From assembly GCA_029260195.1 (NCBI GenBank), contig JAJDDS010000343.1, positions 1 to 8,567 of the forward strand: a DNA stretch of 8,567 nt. Reading direction: 5' to 3'. This DNA is from Phycisphaerae bacterium. Lineage in GTDB: Bacteria; Planctomycetota; Phycisphaerae; UBA1845. Under the pieces are notes generated by a model that ran no database searches, was not told the origin of the DNA, and saw only the letters and a program-made list of their open reading frames with translations. A program made the translations under genes and the position numbers. Positions 1 through 7,094 of the stretch are shown here, in pieces (position 1 is the first letter of the stretch; each line of letters begins with the position of its first letter).

Positions 1-840
1 AAGGGGCGGCGGTTGAAGGAGGCGGGCGCATCCGTCCCCGCCGAAGTCTGGGGACTCGACGAGGTTCCGGTGGCCGGGGACAAGTTCTATCAGGTCAAGT
101 CGCTCCAACGCGCCAAGACCGTGGCGGAAGACGCGCGCCGTCGCCGGGTTCGCGAGGGTCGGAGTCAGTCACAGCGTGTTCGCACGCTTGAGGATGTCGT
201 CAAACGCCGCGATGCCGGAGACATTCCAGAACTGAATATCATCATCAAAGCCGACGTCGACGGCTCGGTTGACGCGTTGCGCAGCATGTTGTCGCAAATC
301 CCGTCGGACGAAGTGAAGCTGAGCATTCGCCATGCCGGGGTCGGCGCCGTAAACGACAGCGACGTACTTCTGGCTGACGCGTCGGACGCGATCATCGTCG
401 CGTTCCGTGTGTTGCCTGGTCCCGCGGTGAAACGACTTGCGGAAGAGAAGGGCGTAGACGTTCGCCACTACAAGGTGATCTACCAAGCCGGCGAGGACAT
501 CAAGAAAGCGTTGGAAGGCCTGCTCGCGCCGGACGAGCGTATCGAGACACGTGGATCGTGCGAGGTTCGCGAGGTGTTCAACATCTCCAAGGTGGGCAAT
601 ATCGCCGGGTGTATCGTGACGGACGGCGTCGTCCAGCGCGGCCATTTGTTGAGGCTGGTTCGTAACGGCGTCGTGGTTCGAGATAACAGCAAGGTGGGAT
701 CGCTGCGTCGCTTCAAGGACGACGTTAAGGAAGTGCGCTCAGGGATGGAGTGCGGGATTCGATTCGAGGGATTCGACGATGTGAAGTCGGGAGACGTCAT
801 CCAGGCGATCGAGATCGTCAAGACCGCGCGGACATTGTAG
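1..840 (+). CDS. infB: Translation initiation factor IF-2, C-terminal part (5' end outside window)
   Basis: IF-2 is the GTPase that places initiator fMet-tRNA on the 30S subunit and promotes subunit joining in the cytoplasm. The reading frame is open from base 1, so the gene starts upstream; 279 residues are present, and the GTPase domain is missing only because of the window edge. The segment starts at the end of domain II (KGRRLKEAGASVPAEVWGL). A basic Arg-rich linker follows. Domain III starts near base 226 (PELNIIIKADVDGSVDAL, then HAGVGAVNDSDVLLADAS). The C-terminal fMet-tRNA-binding domain starts near base 544 (CEVREVFNISKVGNIAGC, RRFKDDVKEVRSGMECG) and ends in the usual -RTL. These blocks match IF-2 closely along the whole length. 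It heads the translation cluster that includes rbfA. Identification is secure; only the start is unseen. Confidence 0.97.
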   Translation, partial: KGRRLKEAGASVPAEVWGLDEVPVAGDKFYQVKSLQRAKTVAEDARRRRVREGRSQSQRVRTLEDVVKRRDAGDIPELNIIIKADVDGSVDALRSMLSQIPSDEVKLSIRHAGVGAVNDSDVLLADASDAIIVAFRVLPGPAVKRLAEEKGVDVRHYKVIYQAGEDIKKALEGLLAPDERIETRGSCEVREVFNISKVGNIAGCIVTDGVVQRGHLLRLVRNGVVVRDNSKVGSLRRFKDDVKEVRSGMECGIRFEGFDDVKSGDVIQAIEIVKTARTL

Positions 841-873
841 GTCGGGTGGTGAGCGGGCTCTGATTTGGCAGCC

Positions 874-1560
874 ATGATTGAGTTCAAAGCGGACTGTGGT
901 CATACCGTTCGTGCGAAGGACGAGGACGCGGGGAAAGTCGTTCGTTGCGCGTACTGCGGTCGCGAGGCGGAAGTCCCACGGGACGATCAGGATGGGCTGG
1001 ATTTTCTCTTCTCCGACGCCAACAGTGGCGATGGAGATGCCGACTCTGCGGTAAAGAAGAACCCCGCATCCAAAACCCGGCGGGCGGACCGCGGGAAATC
1101 GCCGTTCGCAGCCGGGCAAACACGGGTCGACCCCTTTGCGGTCGTCAAGAAGATGTCCTACGTGGCAGCCGTACTGGTCTGCCTGATCTTCGTGGGAAAG
1201 AAATACGCTTTGCCGATGATCGAAGGAGCGTTCGACGACGATGGTTCGAGCAAGGGGCCGCGTCCCGTGGTGTTGGATAAGCCGGTGCGGAACACGGGTG
1301 AGGGTGCGACGCCGGCGGTGTCGTCCAATCGATTTGGGTTCCTGCCGATGAGGTTGGACCAACGGGGCAAGGAAGGTGTCTACGTCAATTCGGTTCCGGT
1401 CGACGCGATCGCGTATCACCGTGCTGAGGCCGGCAGGGACACCGTCGGGTTCGACTGGATTCGTGAGGACGGAACGGAGCGTGTCGAAGTGCCGGAGGCG
1501 GTCGATTTGGAAATCGGGACCCACGTTTTCGTGGTGATGATCCCCGTCAACGATCGCTAG
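874..1560 (+). CDS. Hypothetical protein: N-terminal zinc-ribbon-like motif plus one membrane helix
   Basis: I do not recognise a named family. With the ATG at 874 the protein has 228 residues; a TTG at 865 would add three residues. ATG is preferred because the ribbon begins directly there, but neither start has a good ribosome binding site. Residues about 5-30 read ADCGHTVRAKDEDAGKVVRC then AYCG: a Cys-Gly-His, an 'AGK' turn and a Cys-x2-Cys-Gly pair. This is a degenerate form of the short zinc ribbon common at the N-terminus of planctomycete proteins. A polar Asp/Lys/Arg-rich linker follows, then one hydrophobic helix (VAAVLVCLIFVG, about residues 97-108). The C-terminal ~80 residues look like a small folded domain ending in VFVVMIPVNDR. 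The inferred topology is ribbon in the cytoplasm and C-terminal domain outside. It lies 33 bp after infB and abuts the next gene, so it is probably co-transcribed. Function is unknown. Confidence 0.75.
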   Translation: MIEFKADCGHTVRAKDEDAGKVVRCAYCGREAEVPRDDQDGLDFLFSDANSGDGDADSAVKKNPASKTRRADRGKSPFAAGQTRVDPFAVVKKMSYVAAVLVCLIFVGKKYALPMIEGAFDDDGSSKGPRPVVLDKPVRNTGEGATPAVSSNRFGFLPMRLDQRGKEGVYVNSVPVDAIAYHRAEAGRDTVGFDWIREDGTERVEVPEAVDLEIGTHVFVVMIPVNDR

Positions 1561-2058
1561 GTGAAGAGGAGATTCCGGGCATTTGGTTACGACCCCTTGC
1601 GTCGCATGATTGAGAGTTCCGCCGCCAAGGCTGCGGGGGTCGCCGCAGCGGACTACTTCCGTCCCGACGCGGCGACAGACGTCGCGGTCGTTCGCTCCGG
1701 CGGGAAGATCAACATAGCTCGACGGTACGAAGTCCAGATCGAGAAGGACGCATGGTCCATATTGACGCCGCAGTTTCTGCCCTACAACTGCCACCTGAGA
1801 GACGTTGTGAACTTCGTCGGGCGTACGAGGGACTTCGGTTTTGACGACGCGGAGTTGATGGAGGAATGCGACTTCTATGGTGTGGACAAAAGCGACGGTA
1901 AGTATTTGGTCGACATCCTGCACAGCATCGGAACCATCAGTTATCGCCAGGTCGATGATTCGTTTCGGATGTTCACGATTGACCCGTTCGACGGGATGAT
2001 CAGCGCCCCGCCATTGAAAGGCGCACATCGCAAGGCGCCCGAGTTGGGAAACCAATGA
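1561..2058 (+). CDS. Hypothetical protein between the zinc-ribbon gene and ylxP-like gene
   Basis: I do not recognise this 165-residue protein. It has no signal peptide or membrane segment and looks soluble. An Ala-rich helix (AAKAAGVAAADYF) is followed by a mixed region (INIARRYEVQIEKDAW, FLPYNCHLRDVVNFVG) and an acidic stretch with FDDAELMEECDFYGVD. The start is uncertain. A GTG directly follows the TAG stop of the previous gene, in the same frame, which suggests reinitiation by terminating ribosomes. An in-frame ATG at 1606 would give 150 residues. No Shine-Dalgarno site is well placed for either; a GAGGAGA at 1565-1571 lies too far from 1606. Its stop overlaps the start of the next gene as ATGA, which argues strongly that it is a real, translated gene. 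A longer open frame on the opposite strand spans several gene boundaries and is judged a shadow. Confidence 0.65.
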   Translation: MKRRFRAFGYDPLRRMIESSAAKAAGVAAADYFRPDAATDVAVVRSGGKINIARRYEVQIEKDAWSILTPQFLPYNCHLRDVVNFVGRTRDFGFDDAELMEECDFYGVDKSDGKYLVDILHSIGTISYRQVDDSFRMFTIDPFDGMISAPPLKGAHRKAPELGNQ

Positions 2059-2336
2059 CGGTCGGAGTTCTGAGGTTGGAGTTGGCGATACGCGGCGCTC
2101 ATTCGCTCAAGGATAAACGCCGGGTCGTCAAGAGCATGAAAGAGCGATTGCACAACACTTTTCACGTTTCGGTGGCTGAGATCGACGCTCTGGACGTGTG
2201 GCAGCGGGCGGTGCTTGGGGTCGCGATGATCGCGAACGAAGCGCGCTACGTCCATCGCTGTCTGGACAAGATCGTCGATTGGGTGCGCGCGCAGCATCAT
2301 GCGACCCTGATCGATTACGAATCGGAAACGTTTTAG
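2055..2336 (+). CDS. DUF503 / YlxP-like protein
   Basis: A small 93-residue protein that matches the DUF503 (YlxP) family over its full length. It has the family opening MTVGVLRLELAIRGAHSLKD followed by KRRVVKSMKERL, then the central VSVAEIDALDVWQRAVLGVAMI, and it ends in the family's DYE-E-F pattern. Family members are about 90-100 residues long, so this copy is complete. DUF503 genes are typically found between infB and rbfA, as here. A role in 30S subunit assembly or rRNA binding has been suggested from this context, but no activity can be read from the sequence. The start ATG overlaps the stop of the previous gene (ATGA), so translation is probably coupled. rbfA follows after 27 bp. Confidence 0.9.
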   Translation: MTVGVLRLELAIRGAHSLKDKRRVVKSMKERLHNTFHVSVAEIDALDVWQRAVLGVAMIANEARYVHRCLDKIVDWVRAQHHATLIDYESETF

Positions 2337-2341
2337 CAAGG

Positions 2342-2357
2342 CGGCCTCCGCGGGCCG
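2342..2357 (+). other. Small GC hairpin just upstream of rbfA start
   Basis: CGGCC (2342-2346) and GGCCG (2353-2357) can pair as a 5-bp all-GC stem around a 6-nt loop. It ends six bases before the rbfA ATG and takes up almost all of the gap after the ylxP-like gene. It would sit where a ribosome binding site should be, and no strong Shine-Dalgarno sequence is visible there. It could modulate rbfA translation, or it could be chance in GC-rich DNA. Confidence 0.25.
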
Positions 2358-2363
2358 GAATCG

Positions 2364-2777
2364 ATGTCGCGAAGAGCGCAGAAAATGGCCAGCACGGTGC
2401 GAGGTATCGTCAGCGACGCGATCCACACCAAACTCAACGATCCGCGCATCGCCGATATGAGCAGTGTTACGCGCGTCGAGATGAGCGGCGATCTGCAGGT
2501 CGCCAGGGTGTTCATCAGCGTTTATGGGAGCGACGCGGTCGGGCGGCGCACAATGGCTGGTCTCCGCGACGCCGCGGGACGGATCCAGAGATTTGTCGCC
2601 AAGGGGCTGCACGTGCGAAACTGCCCCGAGATTCGCCTCGAGCTCGACGATTCCATCAAGCTGGCCAATGAGACACTGAGCATCATCGAGAGATCTCTAG
2701 GCGCCGGCGATGACGCGGAGGAAACGCCCGCCGATATTGATAACGGACCCCGTCAACCGGACGACATGGCCGAATGA
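2364..2777 (+). CDS. rbfA: Ribosome-binding factor A (RbfA)
   Basis: RbfA is a small KH-fold protein that binds the 30S subunit and assists late maturation of 16S rRNA, including 5'-end processing and cold adaptation. The 137 residues fit the family. There is an N-terminal basic helix (MSRRAQKMASTVRGIVSDAI), then the signature block DPRIADMSSVTRVEMSGDLQ continuing VARVFISVYG, and the family C-terminal block LHVRNCPEIRLELDDSIK. A short acidic tail of about 25 residues (GDDAEETPADIDNGPRQPDDMAE) goes beyond the core domain; such tails vary in this family. The start ATG has only a weak GGA upstream, and a GC hairpin precedes it. The stop overlaps the next gene's start as ATGA, so the two are probably translationally coupled. 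Confidence 0.95.
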   Translation: MSRRAQKMASTVRGIVSDAIHTKLNDPRIADMSSVTRVEMSGDLQVARVFISVYGSDAVGRRTMAGLRDAAGRIQRFVAKGLHVRNCPEIRLELDDSIKLANETLSIIERSLGAGDDAEETPADIDNGPRQPDDMAE

Positions 2778-3514
2778 AAAACGGAACACTCTACGCCAAA
2801 CGGGTCAAGAAGTTCTTCACGAAGCTTAAGAGTGTGTACGGCAAGCCTGACCCTCCCCCGCCGACCAATCCGATCGATCAGTTGATCGTCGGTCTTCTTG
2901 CGGCGGACGCTCCGGAATCCAAGGCGATTCGCGCCGCCAAGACGCTCCGCGACAGTATGGTCGATGTGAACGATCTTCGTGTTTCCACCTCGGGCGAGGT
3001 CGCCGCCGTCATCGCGCCGCACATTCCGAACGGCGAGGCTCGCGCCGATGCCATTCGCAACGCACTCAACGCCATCTTCCGCAAGGAGAACGCCGTCACG
3101 CTGGACCGCCTTCCCAAGATGGGACGCCGCGAGGCCAAGCAGTACCTCGAACAGTTGCACGGTGTGGACGCCTTCGCCACCGCCTCCGTCATTCTATGGA
3201 GCCTGGGTGGACATGCCATCCCCGTCGACCGGGCGATGCACGCAGTCCTCCGAAGAGAGGAACTGGTCGAGGCATCCGCTTCCATCACCGAAGTCCAGGC
3301 GTTTCTCGAACGGAACGTCGCCGCCGCCGACGCGCGCATGTTCTGCATGCTGATGCAGCAAGTCGTCCAGCGCGGAGCACCCCGCACGCCCGCGTATCGA
3401 GGACCCAAGCCCACCGCGACCAAGAAGACCAAGCGATCCACCTCGCGGGCCAAGAAGTCCGCCGCACCGTCCAAGCGAGTTTCCAAATCATCCAAACGCG
3501 CTAGCAGTCGCTGA
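2774..3514 (+). CDS. HhH-GPD (endonuclease III-fold) protein, catalytic Lys absent, basic H1-like tail
   Basis: Residues about 30-200 resemble the endonuclease III / HhH-GPD superfamily of base-excision DNA glycosylases. NPIDQLIVGLLAADAPESKA fits the family's first helices. LHGVDAFATASVIL (128-141) fits the helix-hairpin-helix, and IPVDRAMHAVLRR (149-161) carries the conserved catalytic Asp as D152. Aligned without gaps to the E. coli Nth motif LPGVGRKTA...VDTH, the Schiff-base Lys is Phe134 and the second HhH Gly is Asp132. The C-terminal 4Fe-4S cysteines are missing: the protein has one Cys (C191). Residues about 205-246 form a Lys/Arg/Ser/Ala tail (TKKTKRSTSRAKKSAAPSKR) like histone H1-type bacterial proteins, suited to non-specific DNA or RNA binding. 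It could be a monofunctional glycosylase using the Asp alone, as MutY and AlkA do, or a binding protein without catalysis. Its ATGA overlap with rbfA puts it in the ribosome operon. Confidence 0.8.
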   Translation: MKNGTLYAKRVKKFFTKLKSVYGKPDPPPPTNPIDQLIVGLLAADAPESKAIRAAKTLRDSMVDVNDLRVSTSGEVAAVIAPHIPNGEARADAIRNALNAIFRKENAVTLDRLPKMGRREAKQYLEQLHGVDAFATASVILWSLGGHAIPVDRAMHAVLRREELVEASASITEVQAFLERNVAAADARMFCMLMQQVVQRGAPRTPAYRGPKPTATKKTKRSTSRAKKSAAPSKRVSKSSKRASSR

Positions 3515-3518
3515 GGAG
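3513..3518 (+). promoter_or_regulatory. Shine-Dalgarno site for the TPR lipoprotein gene
   Basis: GAGGAG lies five bases before the GTG at 3524 and overlaps the stop codon of the preceding gene. It is one of the strongest ribosome binding sites in the window and fixes the non-ATG start. That start leaves a short basic segment before a hydrophobic helix, as expected of a signal peptide. Confidence 0.7.
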
Positions 3519-3523
3519 TCGCC

Positions 3524-6500
3524 GTGTCCGTTCGCAACTCTGCCAAACGCCACGTCGACGTACTGTGGCTGGTGACGCCGATGGCGATGCTGCTGTGTAC
3601 GGGCTGCGCGACGACGAAGACCGCCCCCGACGCCGGGACACCGTCCAGCAACGCGCCGAGCTTGGATCCCGCGCGAGCCCACGTGACGCTACGCCGCATC
3701 AGCCCCGACCCACCCGCGCCGACCGCGCCAGAGGCCCAGCCGGTCGACCTTTCCGCGCCGAGCGTTCGCCGACTCAGCCGAGCCATGGAGCGATATGCCC
3801 AGCACCGGTTCACCGAGGCGTCGCTCGAATTGGAGAAGGCCCTGCGCCACGACCCCGAGCATCCGCGATTGCACCGTGCGATCGCGAGGAGCCTCCACCG
3901 CACCGGGAATCTCGAACGCGTTCGCGCCCATCTTCGCAAAGCGATCGCAGCCGACCCCGACGACGTCATCACGCACTGCCTGCTTGGCCGGCTGGCGTAC
4001 GAGGACGGACGCAACGAAGATTCCATACGCGAGTACCGCGTCGCCCTCAAGTGCTCGAACGCACCGGCCCACCAAGCCTACGTCGCGGTCACCTACTTTC
4101 ACCTGGCCCGCGTGTTAAACGCCGAGCGTTACCTCACCGCGTCGATCGAGTGCTACCAGGCCTATGAACAGGTCATTGCCGGGCTGCCACCGGAAGCCCG
4201 TACCGAACCGGAACTCGCGTCGTTGCTCGAGATCAACGGCGGTGACGCCGGCGGGCCGATCTCGGTCGCCTACGAAAAGCTCGGCCGCTTCGACGAAGCC
4301 GCCGACGCGCTGACTTCCTCGATACGCGACCGCGACGCTGATCCCGACACGCGCGAGCGACTCGTCCGGCTTCTCGCTCGCGCCGGACGGTTCGAGCGAG
4401 CGCTCGCGGAAGCACGCAAACTTCTGGACGATTCCGCCCGCGCGGTCAACCTTCTCGTCGAGGTTCACGAACGCGCCGGTCACCCGCATGACGTCGTTGA
4501 CGACATCCGTTCGCTCTACGACGCTCACCCGGAACGCTCCGACCTACTCATGGCGTACGTCGACGTTCTCTCGCAATTCAAACGGTGGCAAGAAGCGGAG
4601 CGCGTCCTTCAACACGCAGCCGAACTGCCCGAGCCCGAAATCGCCGTCTACTGGCGACTCGCCGACGTCTATCTGGCACGCGGTGAGTGGTCAAAGGTAA
4701 TCCAAGCCGCCGCCAACGCACTCCGCGCCGATCCCATCCAGCACCGGGCTGCGCGCGACAAGGTACTAGAACTCGCGGAGGAGGACCGCGCCGTCATACG
4801 ATTGCTCGGTACCGACACCACACCGCGAACATCCGAACTTAACTACGCCGAGGCTTTTCTACTGGGCTCCGTCGCTACCGGCGCGGATCGCGACGACCAA
4901 GCCATCGCCATGTATCGCCGTGCCCTCGAGGATCGTCCGGGTTTCATCCCGGCGCGCGTCGGACTGGCCGAGATTCTGATCGCGCGATTCCGCTGGCACG
5001 ACGTCCTGGACCTCACCGCCTCTGACGAGAAGGGTCTGCGCAACGATGCGCATCTGCATCGCCTCCGAGGCGAGGCCTACGCGGGACTCGACGATTTCGA
5101 GAACGCTGACAACCACTTCGCCACCGCCATCCGACTCAACAGGACCGACACCGAAGCCATGTTCGAGATGGCGGAGTTGCTTCGCGACAACAAGAACATA
5201 CGTCGCGCTCAGCGCCAATACGAGTCTCTCCTTTCGGTGAATCCCCTCCACGAAGCCTCCCGCGAGGCGTTGTTCGAGTTGTACCTGTTCGCGCTGGATC
5301 GTCGCGCCGACGCGGCGGAGCAGTTGGCTGAGCTTCGGCGTCTAGCCGCCTCTCCACATCGCATCGCGCGTTGCCAGGCGAGGCTCGATCTGGGGCGACC
5401 GACGGCACCCGACGATTGGGACCAGTACCGAAATCGCCTTACCGAGGCTGTTGATAAGAGCGGCCCCGACGTTCGAACCATCGCGATGATCGCCCAGAGT
5501 CACTTGGCTCAGAACGACCCGGATGTGGCGCTTGCAGCGCTTGAGCGCGTGCCAGAACACGATCGGGAAGACACCGACTACCTCATCGCGAAGGCGGAGG
5601 TCTATCAGCGCCTCTTGGATTACCGAAAGGCGGTCGACACCATGGACCGCCTGCTGCGTCGCCATCCCAACCGCGTCTCTTGGATCGACTGGCGGTTGCA
5701 TCGTTTGATGGAGGACCACCGGTTCACCGAAGCCTACGAGTCAGCCGCCAACCGGTTGGCTGCCCCCGATCTCCCCGATCGGCAAGGACGTAGGTACCGC
5801 ACCTTCGTCCAACAGGCACTCCAGGGCGCAAAGGACTTCGACCGTGCGATCGAACTGCTCGACACTTGGCTGACCGAACAGCCCGAGGATGCGTTTTGGA
5901 CCCAGCTTCGCGACGAGAGGTTGGAAGATGCGGAACGCTTCGACGAAGCGATCGCCGCCGCCCGTCAACGCTACGTGGACCGCCCCGCCGCCGAAAGTCG
6001 GGACGGATTGTGGCAAGCGTACCTCACACCCAAACGCTATGTCCAAGCCAGGCAATTGCTCCTCTCCGAGCTTGAAGATGATCCCCTGAACGAGCTGATC
6101 ATCAACAACCTCGTTTGGACGCTGATGCTCGCCGAGCGTCACGATGACGCCCTCGAGTTGCTCAAAGTCCTGCGCGACGGGGATCATCCCAATCCGAACT
6201 TGGACCACCGCGAAGCCACCGTCCTGCAACACGGAGGGCGATACGATCAAGCCATTCGTATTTGGGAGAAGCGTGTCCGCGAAGCGGAAGTAGCCGGTGA
6301 GGACGGCGCGATTGCCCAAAGCCGTATGGAACTCGCTGCGGCGATGATCGGCGCGATGCGGCTGGACGAAGTCGTCACGAAGCTGCGACGCTGGATCGAC
6401 GAGACCGAGTCGCCCATTCTGCGGTTCATGCTCCTCGGTCGTCTCGCCGCCTGCCACCAGGTCCGTGGTGAGATCGACTCCGCCCTCGAAATCATGCAGC

Positions 6501-7045
6501 GGCAGTTCGATCTCAAAGACGACGTCCGGCGCGCGGAGCCGGCCCCCGGCGCGACCCGCCAAATGATCATCGGCGTCCACAACGATTTCGGATACACGCT
6601 CGCCGACGCAGGCCGGCGCATCCAGGAAGCGAAACGCATGGTTCGTTACGCGGTCTCCAAGAGCCCCATGACCGCCGCCTACCTCGACAGCTACGGTTGG
6701 GTTTTGTACAAGAGCGGTGAGTTCGCTGAAGCGCGGCGCTGGCTGGAAAAAGCCATCGCATCTCCCGATGGGGAGGACGCCGTCGTCTACGACCATCTGG
6801 GCGACACGCTTTGGCGACTGGGTCTGACGGAACAGGCAGCCGAAAGATGGAAAGGGTCCGTCGGGCTGATTGAGAAGGACCTTGAGACGATCGATCGCCC
6901 GGACCAACGTGAACTGCGCGGCAAGATCAAGGCTAAGATCGAGGCTTGCGACACCGGCCAAACGCCCGAGCTCGCGCCGCTCGCGCCCGAACTGCCCCAA
7001 CCGATATCCGACGGCGACCGCGTGGAAAATGACTCCGAATCCTGA
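3524..7045 (+). CDS. Large TPR-repeat protein, predicted lipoprotein
   Basis: A 1173-residue protein. The N-terminus looks like a lipoprotein signal: basic KRH (8-10), hydrophobic VDVLWLVTPMAMLL, then CTGC with C28 as the likely lipidated Cys. The -3 residue is Cys rather than Leu, so the lipobox is atypical. A Pro/Ala-rich linker (about 30-80) leads into tetratricopeptide repeats covering nearly all the rest. Clear units include about 85-113, 115-147, 149-181, 374-404, 508-541, 542-575, 684-716, 1049-1080 and 1085-1112. The C-terminal block (FGYTLADAG... YLDSYGWVLYKSGEFAEA ...HLGDTLWRLG) is the best-conserved part and resembles the end of other large bacterial TPR proteins. TPR solenoids bind protein partners; no catalytic domain is visible. 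The inferred location is the periplasmic side of a membrane. It starts 9 bp after the HhH-GPD gene and is probably in the same transcript. The partner is unknown. Confidence 0.88.
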   Translation: MSVRNSAKRHVDVLWLVTPMAMLLCTGCATTKTAPDAGTPSSNAPSLDPARAHVTLRRISPDPPAPTAPEAQPVDLSAPSVRRLSRAMERYAQHRFTEASLELEKALRHDPEHPRLHRAIARSLHRTGNLERVRAHLRKAIAADPDDVITHCLLGRLAYEDGRNEDSIREYRVALKCSNAPAHQAYVAVTYFHLARVLNAERYLTASIECYQAYEQVIAGLPPEARTEPELASLLEINGGDAGGPISVAYEKLGRFDEAADALTSSIRDRDADPDTRERLVRLLARAGRFERALAEARKLLDDSARAVNLLVEVHERAGHPHDVVDDIRSLYDAHPERSDLLMAYVDVLSQFKRWQEAERVLQHAAELPEPEIAVYWRLADVYLARGEWSKVIQAAANALRADPIQHRAARDKVLELAEEDRAVIRLLGTDTTPRTSELNYAEAFLLGSVATGADRDDQAIAMYRRALEDRPGFIPARVGLAEILIARFRWHDVLDLTASDEKGLRNDAHLHRLRGEAYAGLDDFENADNHFATAIRLNRTDTEAMFEMAELLRDNKNIRRAQRQYESLLSVNPLHEASREALFELYLFALDRRADAAEQLAELRRLAASPHRIARCQARLDLGRPTAPDDWDQYRNRLTEAVDKSGPDVRTIAMIAQSHLAQNDPDVALAALERVPEHDREDTDYLIAKAEVYQRLLDYRKAVDTMDRLLRRHPNRVSWIDWRLHRLMEDHRFTEAYESAANRLAAPDLPDRQGRRYRTFVQQALQGAKDFDRAIELLDTWLTEQPEDAFWTQLRDERLEDAERFDEAIAAARQRYVDRPAAESRDGLWQAYLTPKRYVQARQLLLSELEDDPLNELIINNLVWTLMLAERHDDALELLKVLRDGDHPNPNLDHREATVLQHGGRYDQAIRIWEKRVREAEVAGEDGAIAQSRMELAAAMIGAMRLDEVVTKLRRWIDETESPILRFMLLGRLAACHQVRGEIDSALEIMQRQFDLKDDVRRAEPAPGATRQMIIGVHNDFGYTLADAGRRIQEAKRMVRYAVSKSPMTAAYLDSYGWVLYKSGEFAEARRWLEKAIASPDGEDAVVYDHLGDTLWRLGLTEQAAERWKGSVGLIEKDLETIDRPDQRELRGKIKAKIEACDTGQTPELAPLAPELPQPISDGDRVENDSES

Positions 7046-7080
7046 CGCGACGACGTTCGATCCGCGGCAGGTCAACGGGA

Positions 7081-7087
7081 AAGGAAG
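7081..7087 (+). promoter_or_regulatory. Shine-Dalgarno site for yebC
   Basis: AAGGAAG sits seven bases before the ATG at 7095, in the 49-bp gap after the TPR gene. It supports that ATG, which also gives the family's invariant MSGHSKW start. Confidence 0.7.
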
Positions 7088-7094
7088 ATAGCAG

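Noticed and set aside
739..2055. Long open frame (438 codons) on the - strand opposite the two unknown genes
   Set aside because: It spans the infB end and several gene boundaries on the + strand, shows no recognisable domain, and is typical of antisense openness in GC-rich coding DNA. The + strand genes have coupled starts and a zinc-ribbon motif.
2878..4050. Long open frame (390 codons) on the - strand opposite the HhH-GPD and TPR genes
   Set aside because: Arg/Ser-rich composition, no domain, and it crosses a clear + strand gene junction that has a ribosome binding site.
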